Assembly (NCBI GenBank): GCA_041393415.1
Contig: JAWKKE010000002.1
Span: 1-64,000 of the forward strand
DNA from: Thermoleophilia bacterium
GTDB lineage: Bacteria > Actinomycetota > Thermoleophilia > UBA2241
Reading direction: 5' to 3'
Length of the DNA: 64,000 nucleotides
Shown here: positions 1-7,731 of the stretch, piece by piece
Layout: the number at the start of each line of letters is the position of its first letter
Position numbering within the stretch: the stretch's first letter is position 1
Program-made: the position numbers and the translations under genes
Notes under the pieces: generated by a model
What the model was told of the DNA's origin: nothing
The model's input: the letters and a program-made list of their open reading frames with translations, nothing else
Databases searched by the model: none

Positions 1-204
1 TCGACCGTGGTCCTCTCGGGCGGCGTCTTCCAGAACGAGCTGCTCAGTGCGCTCTGTGCGCGAGAACTGGAGGCCGCGGGTATCGGCGTCGTGCGCGGTG
101 GCCTCGTCCCCTGCAACGACGGAGGGGTAGCTCTGGGGCAGGCCGCGGTCGGCGGCTATACTCTTCTGTACCAACGCGGTGAGTATTCACCGCCCGGCCG
201 TTAG
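1..204 (+). CDS. hypF: HypF carbamoyltransferase, C-terminal fragment
   Basis: The gene is cut by the left window edge; only the last 67 codons are visible, in frame from base 1. The peptide carries the GGVFQN motif and, further on, CNDGGVALGQA. Both are signatures of the Kae1-like carbamoyl-transfer domain at the C-terminus of HypF. HypF makes the thiocarboxamide that becomes the cyanide ligands of the [NiFe]-hydrogenase active site, working with HypE. It ends 8 bases before hypC, consistent with one hyp operon. The identification rests on these motifs and on the hypC-hypD-hypE genes that follow. Confidence 0.88.
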   Translation, partial: STVVLSGGVFQNELLSALCARELEAAGIGVVRGGLVPCNDGGVALGQAAVGGYTLLYQRGEYSPPGR

Positions 205-212
205 GAACTGGT

Positions 213-464
213 ATGTGTCTCGCGCTTCCCATGCGTATCGTCGCTATCGACGGCACCGTTGCCACCATCAGTGCCGAAGGTCTCGAACAGCGTGCCAGTC
301 TCGCGCTCGTCCCGGAGGCGAAAGTAGGCGAATACGTGCTGGTCCACGCCGGCTACGCGCTGAATGTGCTTGGCGAGGACGACGCGCTTGAGACGTTGCG
401 GTTGCTGACCGAGCTGGCCGCTGCGGCAGAGGGCGATCTGGATGGCGACGGCCGCGAATCCTGA
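213..464 (+). CDS. hypC: HypC/HupF hydrogenase maturation chaperone
   Basis: 83 residues, the normal HypC size. It begins MCLALPMRIV, with the conserved Cys2 that binds iron after removal of the initiator Met. HypC forms a complex with HypD that carries the Fe(CN)2CO group and delivers it to the hydrogenase large-subunit precursor in the cytoplasm. The last 23 bases overlap hypD in another frame, suggesting translational coupling. No hydrogenase structural gene is in the window, so the target enzyme is unknown. Confidence 0.95.
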   Translation: MCLALPMRIVAIDGTVATISAEGLEQRASLALVPEAKVGEYVLVHAGYALNVLGEDDALETLRLLTELAAAAEGDLDGDGRES

Positions 465-1515
465 GCTGCTCCAGCGGCTCGTCCAGGAACTGCAGGCAGC
501 GGCTCGCCCTGGCCAGACGTTCATGGAGGTCTGCGGCACCCACACCATGGCGATAGCCAGAGCCGGCTTGCGTGAGCTGCTCCCGCCCGGCCTCAGGCTG
601 GTGTCCGGGCCGGGCTGTCCGGTCTGCGTCACGGCGATGGCCGATCTCGATCGTGTCATCGCCGTGACGCGTATTCCCGAGGTGACCCTGACGACGTTCG
701 GCGACCTCGTGCGCGTGCCGGCATCACGGAGCAGCCTGGCGGCCGAACGCGCCGCCGGGGCTGATGTGCGCGTCGTCTACTCGCCACACGACGCGGTCGA
801 GATCGCTGCGGCAGAGCCCGGCCGACAAGTCGTGTTCGCCGGTGTCGGCTTCGAGACAACCGCGCCGACCGTCGCCGCGGCGCTGCTCGAGGCACGGGAA
901 CGTCGGCTAGGCAACTTCTCCGTTCTCAGCCTGCACAAGACCATGCCCCTGCCCTTGCGTGCCCTGCTCGATCTCGGTGAGACGCCGATCGGCGGTTTCT
1001 TGCTCCCCGGCCACGTGAGCGTCGTCACCGGGACGGCATGCTACGACTTCCTGGCGCGCGAGTACGGTGTCGGCGGCGTCGTCGCAGGGTTCGAAGCGCA
1101 CGACGTGCTGCTCGCGCTTGTGATGCTCGTGCGGCAGTCGACGCCGCGCATCGAGATCGAGTACACGCGCGCCGTGCGTCCTGAGGGCAACGTTGTGGCT
1201 CAGCGTCTGCTCGAGTCTGTATTCACGCCGAGCGACGCCGAATGGCGTGGGCTCGGCGTCATCCCTGGTTCGGGGTTGGCGCTCGCTCCTGGGTTCGCCG
1301 ACGCCGACGCCGCTCTGCGTTACCCGGTCGATCCGGGGCCGTCGCTAGAGCCGAGGGGCTGTCGCTGCGGCGAAGTGCTGCGCGGTGTGCTCGAGCCCTC
1401 CGAGTGTGCCCTCTTCGGCCGTCGCTGCACTCCGCAGGATCCGGTCGGCGCGTGCATGGTGAGCAGCGAGGGCGCCTGTGCGGCGGGGTACCGCTATCGA
1501 GGAATCGACGAATGA
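442..1515 (+). CDS. hypD: HypD hydrogenase maturation factor
   Basis: 357 residues, typical HypD length. Visible motifs are CGTHT (Cys31) and GPGCPVC (Cys59, Cys62), the iron and thiol-redox cysteines. Near the C-terminus a four-cysteine cluster (RGCRCGE, SECALFGRRC, GACMVSSEGAC) binds the [4Fe-4S] cluster. HypD is the scaffold on which the Fe(CN)2CO moiety is assembled with HypC and HypE. The start lies inside the end of hypC, and the stop is 9 bases before hypE, so the genes form one operon. Confidence 0.96.
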   Translation: MATAANPELLQRLVQELQAAARPGQTFMEVCGTHTMAIARAGLRELLPPGLRLVSGPGCPVCVTAMADLDRVIAVTRIPEVTLTTFGDLVRVPASRSSLAAERAAGADVRVVYSPHDAVEIAAAEPGRQVVFAGVGFETTAPTVAAALLEARERRLGNFSVLSLHKTMPLPLRALLDLGETPIGGFLLPGHVSVVTGTACYDFLAREYGVGGVVAGFEAHDVLLALVMLVRQSTPRIEIEYTRAVRPEGNVVAQRLLESVFTPSDAEWRGLGVIPGSGLALAPGFADADAALRYPVDPGPSLEPRGCRCGEVLRGVLEPSECALFGRRCTPQDPVGACMVSSEGACAAGYRYRGIDE

Positions 1516-1524
1516 GGGCCGCGT

Positions 1525-2574
1525 ATGACTGAGTCCATGCCAACGCCCGCGAACACCGCCCGTATTCTGCTCGGTCACGGCAGCGGCGGGCGTCTGTATC
1601 GCGACCTCGTGCGCGATGTCTTCCTGAGCGCCTTCGCCAACCCAATCCTGGAGCGCCTCGACGACGCCGCCGCTCTGTCCGCATCGGGGCGCATCGCCTT
1701 GACCACCGATGCCCATGTGGTCCAGCCACTACGTTTCGCCGGCGGCGACATCGGGCGGTTGGCGGTGGCCGGAACGGTGAACGATCTGGCGACGGCGGCG
1801 GCTCGACCGCTGGCGCTGGCCGCCGCATTCGTCATCGAAGAGGGACTTCCATTCGCCGAGCTGGAGGCCGTGTGCGCCAGCATGGCGGCCACGGCTCGCG
1901 AGGCGAACGTCGCGATCGTCACCGGCGACACGAAGGTGGTCGAGCGAGGTGCGGCCGACGGGCTCTTCATCACGACGACTGGCGTTGGCGAGATCGTCGT
2001 CGCTCATGAGGTCTCGCCGCTTGCCGTCCGGGTCGGCGATGCGGTGATTCTGAGCGGTTCGGTCGGCGATCACGCCGTTGCCGTGCTGGCGGCGCGGGGC
2101 GACTTCGACTTCCGCGCCGATGTCGCGAGCGACTGCGCGCCGCTCTGGGACGTCGTCGCGGCCGCTCTCAAGGCCGCTGAGGCCGCTGGCGTTCCCGAGG
2201 CCGTGCGCTTCCTTCGCGACCCCACCCGCGGGGGGCTCACAACGGTGCTCGCCGAGATGGCCGAGTCGGCGCACCTCGGTGTGGAGGTGGAGGAGGGCGC
2301 CATCCCCGTTGCTCCCGCGGTGCAGTCCGTGTGCGATCTGCTCGGGTACGACCCTCTCACGCTGGCCAACGAGGGGAAGATGGTGCTCGTCGTCGCGCCG
2401 GAGGTGGCGCCCGACGTGGTCGACGCCGTGCGTGCCACCCCCTATGGACGTAACGCGCGGCAGATCGGCTCCGTCGTCGCCGCGCACCCTGGCCGCGTCG
2501 CGCTGCGCACCGGGCTGGGCACGCGTCGTGTCCTCGATATGCCGGTGGGCGAGTTGTTGCCGCGAATCTGCTGA
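1525..2574 (+). CDS. hypE: HypE carbamoyl dehydratase
   Basis: 349 residues, a PurM/AIR-synthase-like ATP-binding protein. GHGSGGRL near the N-terminus is the usual HypE motif, and the protein ends PRIC with the terminal Cys that receives the carbamoyl group from HypF. ATP-dependent dehydration of this thiocarboxamide gives the thiocyanate that donates CN to iron. It is the last gene of the hyp cluster here; downstream are two tRNA genes on the opposite strand, so the operon probably ends at this gene. Confidence 0.96.
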   Translation: MTESMPTPANTARILLGHGSGGRLYRDLVRDVFLSAFANPILERLDDAAALSASGRIALTTDAHVVQPLRFAGGDIGRLAVAGTVNDLATAAARPLALAAAFVIEEGLPFAELEAVCASMAATAREANVAIVTGDTKVVERGAADGLFITTTGVGEIVVAHEVSPLAVRVGDAVILSGSVGDHAVAVLAARGDFDFRADVASDCAPLWDVVAAALKAAEAAGVPEAVRFLRDPTRGGLTTVLAEMAESAHLGVEVEEGAIPVAPAVQSVCDLLGYDPLTLANEGKMVLVVAPEVAPDVVDAVRATPYGRNARQIGSVVAAHPGRVALRTGLGTRRVLDMPVGELLPRIC

Positions 2575-2584
2575 GGAAGAAAGA

Positions 2585-2660
2585 TGGAGCCCGGTCGCGG
2601 ATTCGAACCGCGGACCCCCTCCTTACCATGGAGGTGCTCTGCCTGCTGAGCTAACCGGGC
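2585..2660 (-). tRNA. tRNA-Thr (anticodon GGT)
   Basis: On the minus strand the cloverleaf begins GCCCGGT and closes with ACCGGGC. The anticodon stem CCTCC/GGAGG encloses loop ATGGTAA with anticodon GGT. The T-loop GTTCGAATC is canonical and CCA is encoded at the 3' end (2585-2587). It lies 5 bases from tRNA-Tyr on the same strand, so the two are probably cotranscribed. Confidence 0.95.
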
Positions 2661-2665
2661 GAAGC

Positions 2666-2750
2666 TGGTGGGGGAGCTAGGATTCGAACCTAGGTAGGCT
2701 GCGCCAACGGATTTACAGTCCGCCCCCTTTAGCCACTCGGGCACTCCCCC
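2666..2750 (-). tRNA. tRNA-Tyr (anticodon GTA)
   Basis: An 85-base minus-strand cloverleaf with a long variable arm, as expected for bacterial tRNA-Tyr. The acceptor stem is GGGGGAG/CTCCCCC, the anticodon loop is CTGTAAA (GTA), the T-loop is GTTCGAATC, and CCA is encoded at 2666-2668. Confidence 0.95.
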
Positions 2751-2835
2751 GGGAGCCGGATGAGGGTACAGGAAACGCCGTCTGGCTTCAACCAATCGCG
2801 CGCCCGAAGGTGTCGCCGGCACGCCTGGTTCTGGT

Positions 2836-2864
2836 TTGAGCCTCGCGCGCGCCTGTGGTACCGT
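2836..2864 (+). promoter_or_regulatory. Candidate sigma-70 promoter for tRNA-Met
   Basis: TTGAGC at 2836-2841 and TACCGT at 2859-2864 are separated by 17 bases, and the tRNA begins 11 bases after the second box. Spacing and position fit a housekeeping promoter, but the match is only moderate and is read by eye. Confidence 0.45.
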
Positions 2865-2874
2865 ACCTGCCCGT

Positions 2875-2951
2875 GGCGGCGTAGCTCAGTCGGTCAGAGC
2901 AGCGGAATCATAATCCGCGTGTCGTAGGTTCGAGTCCTACCGCCGCTACCA
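2875..2951 (+). tRNA. Elongator tRNA-Met (anticodon CAT)
   Basis: The cloverleaf starts GGCGGCGTAGCTCAG. The anticodon stem GCGGA/TCCGC encloses loop ATCATAA (CAT). The T-arm is GTAGGTTCGAGTCCTAC and CCA is encoded. The G1-U72 closing pair and D-arm resemble elongator tRNA-Met rather than initiator tRNA (which lacks a 1-72 pair) or tRNA-Ile2. Confidence 0.92.
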
Positions 2952-3214
2952 TCCATTTCGCCTCAATGTGCAGGCATTGTCCTCTTCAAGAGCTTGACCG
3001 CTCACCGTCTCGTTCGGCGCGCTTCCGCCGTCCTGCTAACGAGCGGCGATCGCCTCGTGCCTCTCGCAAGCTCGCATGAGCGTCGCCTTGTGCTACTGTC
3101 CGCGGCGAGCCCTGAGTCGCGTTCGGCGACGTCTCGCCGTTGTTGTGCCGTAGTCTGGACACGGCCAAGAGGATAGTCTGACAGGGTTCGTCGTGTCGAA
3201 GGTCTGGAGGCAGC
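2952..3214. other. Intergenic region after tRNA-Met
   Basis: About 260 bases with no supported gene. The short open frames here lack ribosome sites and recognisable motifs. The region must hold the promoter for the gene at 3215, but I see no convincing -35/-10 pair. A GGAGG ribosome site at 3206-3210 serves that gene. Confidence 0.5.
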
Positions 3215-4492
3215 GTGGGTGAGTCCGGCGTGCGCACTCGATTCGCAGACTGGGTAGCGCGGGCCCCGTCCGGTCTGTACTCCCGGCTGCTCGTGGGTCT
3301 CCTGGTCGTGCTTACGTCCGTGGCGCTTCTCCTGAGTGGCGTCGCCATCTGGGTGCACCACACAGTTCTTGATACCGATGGCTACGTGGCTGTCGTCGAG
3401 TCCGTCTCGAGCAATCCGGCCACGCTGGAGGCGCTGAGCGAGTACGTCGCCGGACAAGTCGTTGAGGTGACGGACCTTGAGGCGCGAACGTCAGAGCTGC
3501 TGCCGCAGCGCCTCACCTTCTTGGCGCCGCCGTTGACCGCCGCAGTGAGAGACTTTGTGAGTACCCAGACGTACGCGCTGGTGAGCACGCCAAAGGCGCA
3601 GGAACTCTGGATCGCCGGTAACCGCGTCGCCCACGCGCAAGTCGTGGCGCTCCTGCGTGGCGACACAACGCTCGCGCGGATTGAGGGAGACGCGGTGGTG
3701 ATCAACACGCTGCCGCTGATCAGTCAAGCCCTCGTTCGGATCGACGCCGCGCTGCCCGGCACGCTGAGCACGCACCTGTTCCCGCCGGTGATCACGGCAG
3801 ACATGTCGCCGGAAGAGGCGATCCAGAAGCTGTCAGCGTGGCTCGGTCGATCGCTGCCGTCCGACGCCGGGCAGATCACATTGCTCACTTCCTCTGCGCT
3901 GGGGCCGGCGCAGACGGCCGTGAAATGGCTCGATCGGCTGGTGATCGTGCTGCCCATAGTGACGGTGCTTCTGGCGGCGGCGGCGATCTACCTGTCACGG
4001 GATCGTCGGCGAACGGTGATCGAGCTCGCGATCGGTGTTGTCGCGGCGCTCGTCATCTTCCACGTCGTGGTGGCGCGCGTCACCGACGTGCTGCTTGAGC
4101 GGTTGCGCTCCGAGCAGGTCGGCGGGGTCGCCCGCGACATCGTCGCTGCTTCGTTCGGTCCATTGACGACGATGACGATCTGGATTGTGGTTGTCGGCGT
4201 CATCGTTGCCGCCGGCGCGTGGGTGCTCGGGCGTCAAGACGTTCTGCGCGCTGCCCACGGGGCGCTGTCCGCCGGCGGGAGCCAGGTGCGGCGCGCGTCC
4301 GGTGTACTCACGTGGAGCGCCGCGCATGTTGATCTCCTCCGGATCGCCGGTCTCGGCGTCGGTCTCTTGCTCCTGGCGCTCTTCTCATGGAGTTGGCTCT
4401 GGGTGGTGCTGTGGCTGGCGCTTGTCGCCCTTGTGCAGTTGGCGATCAGCGCCTTCGCCGGGGCATGGCCCTTCGCCGGGCGTCGCACATAG
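3215..4492 (+). CDS. Multi-pass membrane protein with large extracellular N-terminal domain
   Basis: 425 residues starting at GTG, with GGAGG five bases upstream. A first membrane helix lies at about residues 25-48 (LLVGLLVVLTSVALLLSGV). A soluble, probably outward-facing domain of about 190 residues follows, then four hydrophobic segments in the C-terminal half (about 245-262, 270-290, 315-335 and 375-420). No catalytic motif is visible. Large single-domain integral membrane proteins of this layout are common, uncharacterised genes in Actinomycetota. No function is assigned. Confidence 0.8.
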   Translation: MGESGVRTRFADWVARAPSGLYSRLLVGLLVVLTSVALLLSGVAIWVHHTVLDTDGYVAVVESVSSNPATLEALSEYVAGQVVEVTDLEARTSELLPQRLTFLAPPLTAAVRDFVSTQTYALVSTPKAQELWIAGNRVAHAQVVALLRGDTTLARIEGDAVVINTLPLISQALVRIDAALPGTLSTHLFPPVITADMSPEEAIQKLSAWLGRSLPSDAGQITLLTSSALGPAQTAVKWLDRLVIVLPIVTVLLAAAAIYLSRDRRRTVIELAIGVVAALVIFHVVVARVTDVLLERLRSEQVGGVARDIVAASFGPLTTMTIWIVVVGVIVAAGAWVLGRQDVLRAAHGALSAGGSQVRRASGVLTWSAAHVDLLRIAGLGVGLLLLALFSWSWLWVVLWLALVALVQLAISAFAGAWPFAGRRT

Positions 4493-4625
4493 ACGAGTTG
4501 TCCATGGGGGAGGGCAATCCGCAGTTATTGACAGATGGTTCCTCGAACACCGAGACTTCTCACCGAGATACGACTGTGGTAGTTCGTTGCACGCGATATT
4601 CTTGGAGCGAAACGAGGGGGTTGCG

Positions 4626-5171
4626 ATGACGAGATCACTTCGGCGGCTGGGTCACGTTCTGACACTTGGAGTGGTGATGCTGGCGTCATTCTTGCTTCTA
4701 ACGGGAGCAGCGATGGCGGTGTCGCCGTTCGAGGGCGATCCTCCCGGATCGCAGTGGCCGGAGAAGCACGAGATCAACGGCAAACTCGTCGAGCTTTCGC
4801 GCGTTGTCTACCCGTCGGGCGCGGAGTACATCGTCTACGAGATGCGCACGTCCGACGAACGCATCAACGGCACGATGGAGCTCTGGGTCACATGGGCGGA
4901 TGTTAGCCCGCTGGGCAACGTCCTCTTTGGCGGGTTCTGGGTTCTGACCGCTGCAGAGGGGACGTGGACCGACGACTTCTCCGGCGTCGAGAGTGCGAAC
5001 TATCTCGAAGGCAAGCCGTTCCAGTTGGTCGTGCTGAACGATGTGGCCCTGGGTCACGGAGCCTACGAGGGACTGGAGATGGAGTACGCGGCTCACCGCG
5101 CCTGCGCCGATCCCAATCGCAACAGCAATTCGACGCTGAGTGTGAAGGCGACGATCAGATCGGTCGAGTAG
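4626..5171 (+). CDS. Small secreted protein of unknown function
   Basis: 181 residues from the ATG at 4626, chosen because GAGGGGG lies just upstream and a signal peptide follows directly (basic MTRSLRRLGH, then a hydrophobic core ending near AMA, residues 28-30). The mature part is acidic and rich in beta-type sequence, with one Cys near the end. I recognise no domain. A longer in-frame extension upstream overlaps the preceding gene and lacks a signal peptide start, so I rejected it. TTGACA at 4528-4533 could be a -35 box, but no good -10 follows at normal spacing. Confidence 0.7.
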   Translation: MTRSLRRLGHVLTLGVVMLASFLLLTGAAMAVSPFEGDPPGSQWPEKHEINGKLVELSRVVYPSGAEYIVYEMRTSDERINGTMELWVTWADVSPLGNVLFGGFWVLTAAEGTWTDDFSGVESANYLEGKPFQLVVLNDVALGHGAYEGLEMEYAAHRACADPNRNSNSTLSVKATIRSVE

Positions 5172-5210
5172 CGCATCTGGCGCGCTGCGGGAGCGCTCGG
5201 CGCCTCTGAA

Positions 5211-5260
5211 GAAGGGGCCCTGGACGGTGCTTGGGAGATGCGCCGGTCCAGGGCCCCTTC
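5211..5260 (+). terminator. 15-bp perfect hairpin, probable terminator
   Basis: 5211-5225 (GAAGGGGCCCTGGAC) is a perfect inverted repeat of 5246-5260, with a 20-base loop. It begins 39 bases after the secreted-protein stop and ends 16 bases before the -10 box of the next gene. No T-run follows, so it may be a U-less terminator or an mRNA 3' end protector rather than a classical rho-independent terminator. Confidence 0.6.
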
Positions 5261-5275
5261 GCGCGTGCGGGGCTG

Positions 5276-5281
5276 TATGCT
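5276..5281 (+). promoter_or_regulatory. -10 box of a probable leaderless start
   Basis: TATGCT lies exactly six bases before the GTG at 5288, and no Shine-Dalgarno sequence is present. Transcription would begin at or next to the start codon. This box also argues for GTG 5288 over the earlier in-frame ATG inside the hairpin loop. Confidence 0.5.
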
Positions 5282-5287
5282 GTCGCG

Positions 5288-5758
5288 GTGAGCGAGCACG
5301 TCGTCATCGCGGTAATGAGCGACACCCACGGCTTCTACGATCCGCTTCTGGACGATCTCCTTGCCGGCGTGGCGGCGATCGTGCACGCCGGCGACATCGG
5401 CTCCGGCGTGTACGAGCGACTGCTGCAGCACGCACCCGTCACTGCCGTGCTCGGCAACACGGACTGGCCAGAGGTGTTGCCGGGCGTGCCTCACGAAGTG
5501 CTCGCGACCATCTGCGGTGTGCGCTTCCTCGTGGGTCACATCCGAGAACGGCTTCTGCGCGAGCACGACCTGCGCCGCGAGCGCATCGACGCGCTCGTGA
5601 GCGGCCACTCACATCGTCCCTCAGTCGAGTGGCAGGACGGCGTCCTGCTTCTGAATCCGGGATCCGCGGGTAGGGCGCGCTTCGGCTTGCCGCGGACGGT
5701 CGCGCTTGTAGAGGTGGTTCGCGGACGCCTCGAACCGCGCATCGTGACGCTGGCGTAG
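5288..5758 (+). CDS. YfcE/MJ0936-type metallophosphoesterase
   Basis: 156 residues from GTG 5288. All calcineurin-like phosphoesterase motifs are visible: SDTHG (residues 10-14), GDIGS, GNTDW, GHIRE and GHSHR near the C-terminus, followed by LLNPGSAGR. The family hydrolyses phosphodiesters with a two-metal centre in the cytoplasm; natural substrates are usually unknown. An earlier in-frame start at 5231 would fall inside a strong hairpin loop and add sequence without family similarity. It appears to be a monocistronic unit behind a leaderless promoter. Confidence 0.87.
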   Translation: MSEHVVIAVMSDTHGFYDPLLDDLLAGVAAIVHAGDIGSGVYERLLQHAPVTAVLGNTDWPEVLPGVPHEVLATICGVRFLVGHIRERLLREHDLRRERIDALVSGHSHRPSVEWQDGVLLLNPGSAGRARFGLPRTVALVEVVRGRLEPRIVTLA

Positions 5759-5907
5759 GAGCGGTCGCCAGCCGCCACTCATTGGGGCATGATAGGGAGG
5801 CTAGACCGGCTCGGCAGTCTGGCGGTGATGCGTTGCGGTTCTTCGTGATGCACGGGGAAGGAGGAGCGACGAGCGAGTGTCGTCCGACCGCGGGTCAAGA
5901 CCCGTCG

Positions 5908-6756
5908 ATGGTCGGCAAGACGGTCCTCGTGACCGGCTCCACCAGTGGCGTCGGCCGCCAAACGGCACTCGCGCTGGCAAGTCTCGGGGCCGAGGTCTTT
6001 GTGCACGGTCGCGACCCCGAGCGTGGCGCCGCGGTGCTTGCGGAGGTTCGCGCCGCGACGGGTGATCGCGGCGAACGGGGCGGACTCTTCATCGCCGATC
6101 TGGCGACCGTTGCCGGAGTCCGTTCGCTGGCGCGCCAGGTAGTGCAGCGATGCCGTCGTCTCGATGTGCTCGTCAACAACGCGGGCGTCTTCGCTCCCGA
6201 GCGGGTGGTCACGGCGGACGGTCTGGAGCTGACTCTCGCCGTCAATGTTGTGGCTCCGCATGTGCTCACGCGCGAGCTTCTTCCGCTTCTGTTGGCGGCG
6301 GCGCCGTCGCGCGTCGTGAATCTGAGCTCCACGTCGCACTGGCAAGGAGTGATGCACTGGGACGATCTCCAGTTGGCGGAGCGTTACGATCCACTCGCCG
6401 CGTACGAGCAGTCCAAGCTGGCAATGACAACGCTCACGATGGCATGGGCGTCGTATCTGCAGGACACGGACGTGACGGTCGCGTGCCTCGATCCCGGCAA
6501 TGTCGACACGGCGATGCTGCGACTGGGGTGGCCGCGGCTCGTTGGGGTGGATGTGGTAGCCGGTGCGCAGACCAGCGTTCTGCTGGTGTCCGCGCCCGAG
6601 CTTGCATGTCTCACAGGGGTGTACTTCGAGGATGGTCGCGAGACGACGCCGCCGCGGGCGAGCCTTGATCGCGAGGCGCAACAGCGCCTTTGGCGCTACC
6701 TCGAGGCTGTAAGCGGGAACGCGGAGGACGGTCGAGAGCTGTTAGACGACGAGTGA
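5908..6756 (+). CDS. Short-chain dehydrogenase/reductase (retinol-dehydrogenase-like)
   Basis: 282 residues from ATG 5908. The N-terminal TGSTSGVG motif is the Rossmann cofactor site, NNAG follows at the expected place, and YEQSK carries the catalytic Tyr and Lys with a Ser in LSSTSHW upstream. The sequence resembles the large SDR group annotated as retinol dehydrogenase or WW-domain oxidoreductase homologues; NADP(H) use is likely but the substrate cannot be read. Longer in-frame starts exist at 5848 and earlier. I chose 5908 because it puts TGxxxGxG near residue 9 as in relatives, but no clear ribosome site supports either. Confidence 0.83.
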   Translation: MVGKTVLVTGSTSGVGRQTALALASLGAEVFVHGRDPERGAAVLAEVRAATGDRGERGGLFIADLATVAGVRSLARQVVQRCRRLDVLVNNAGVFAPERVVTADGLELTLAVNVVAPHVLTRELLPLLLAAAPSRVVNLSSTSHWQGVMHWDDLQLAERYDPLAAYEQSKLAMTTLTMAWASYLQDTDVTVACLDPGNVDTAMLRLGWPRLVGVDVVAGAQTSVLLVSAPELACLTGVYFEDGRETTPPRASLDREAQQRLWRYLEAVSGNAEDGRELLDDE

Positions 6757-6769
6757 CGGAGGTCACATT

Positions 6770-7039
6770 ATGTCGCAGGCCAAACATGTTGAGCTCTACA
6801 CGCTGAGCACGTGTCCGTGGTGCAAGAAGGCGAAGGCGTTTCTCGACAGCAGAGGGGTCACGTATACCTACATCGACTACGACCTCGCGGAGGCGGACGT
6901 TCAGAGTCGCATCCAGGAGGAAATGACGGCGCACAACGCGCGTTCGTTTCCTTTCATGAAGATCGGCGACGACTTCATTATCGGATACAACCCGGACGCG
7001 TATACGCGACTGCTGGATCTGGAGGCGAAAGAGGAGTAA
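6770..7039 (+). CDS. Glutaredoxin family protein
   Basis: 89 residues with a GGAGG ribosome site upstream. The dithiol motif CPWC is at residues 15-18, FPFM (in place of the usual VP cis-proline segment) is near 61-64, and GYNPDAY near the end resembles the GG-D glutathione-binding end of glutaredoxins. It probably reduces disulfides in the cytoplasm with a low-molecular thiol; the exact reductant is unknown. It lies 13 bases after the dehydrogenase and may be cotranscribed with it. Confidence 0.85.
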   Translation: MSQAKHVELYTLSTCPWCKKAKAFLDSRGVTYTYIDYDLAEADVQSRIQEEMTAHNARSFPFMKIGDDFIIGYNPDAYTRLLDLEAKEE

Positions 7040-7116
<77 letters not shown>

Positions 7117-7228
7117 ACGCGGAGACGGATTGTACCGGAAGAGGCAGTGCCTCGCTACCGTGACGGGACCAGCACTCTCTGAGGCGTCGCACGCTTGGGA
7201 GGCGGGGGAGACTCATCTCTGGCCGTGC

Positions 7229-7234
7229 TAGACT
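7229..7234 (+). promoter_or_regulatory. -10 box of a probable leaderless start
   Basis: TAGACT ends eight bases before the ATG at 7243. No purine-rich ribosome site lies between, so the mRNA probably starts at or very near the ATG. Confidence 0.42.
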
Positions 7235-7242
7235 CAGACTAG

Positions 7243-7731
7243 ATGACGACGCTGGAATCGCCCGAACTCACTCGTGCACGCGCAGATCATACTGACGCCT
7301 TCACGACTCGTTTGCGCGTGCGCTACGCCGAGACCGACGCAGCTGGCGTCGTGTACTACGGCAACTACCTCACCTACTTCGAGGTTGCACGCGTCGAGTT
7401 GCTGCGCGCACTGGATATGCCCATCACGCAGGTCGAGGCACGCGGACTGCTCATGCCGGTGGTGGAGGCGGGGGTCAAGTACCTTCGCCCCGCCCGCCTC
7501 GACGATCTCCTTGATGTGTCGCTGAGAATTCGTTCTGTCGGCCCGGCGTCATTTGCCTTTGACTACGAGATCCATCGTGACGACGGTCTGCTCCTGGCCA
7601 CGGGTTGGACAAGAATGGCGGTGTGCGAGCGTGAGCAAGGTCGCTGTGTGCCCATGCCGTCGTGGTTGCGGGAGTTGTTTGCCCGTGTCCCTGAGGTGCG
7701 GGGCGACGGCGAGGGGCGGGACGAGTCATGA
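7243..7731 (+). CDS. YbgC/FadM-type acyl-CoA thioesterase (hotdog fold)
   Basis: 162 residues. RYAETDAAGVVYYGNYLTYF (from residue 28) is the 4-hydroxybenzoyl-CoA thioesterase signature, with the active-site Asp at residue 32. The family hydrolyses acyl-CoA thioesters in the cytoplasm; the chain-length preference is not readable. Its TGA overlaps the ATG of the rhomboid gene (ATGA), so the two are translationally coupled. The mildly extended N-terminus (about 20 residues before the fold) is unremarkable. Confidence 0.88.
   Translation: MTTLESPELTRARADHTDAFTTRLRVRYAETDAAGVVYYGNYLTYFEVARVELLRALDMPITQVEARGLLMPVVEAGVKYLRPARLDDLLDVSLRIRSVGPASFAFDYEIHRDDGLLLATGWTRMAVCEREQGRCVPMPSWLRELFARVPEVRGDGEGRDES

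Noticed and set aside
2875..2951. tRNA-Met read as tRNA-Ile2 (lysidine) or initiator tRNA
   Set aside because: The arms match elongator tRNA-Met, and a 1-72 pair is present, unlike initiator tRNA.
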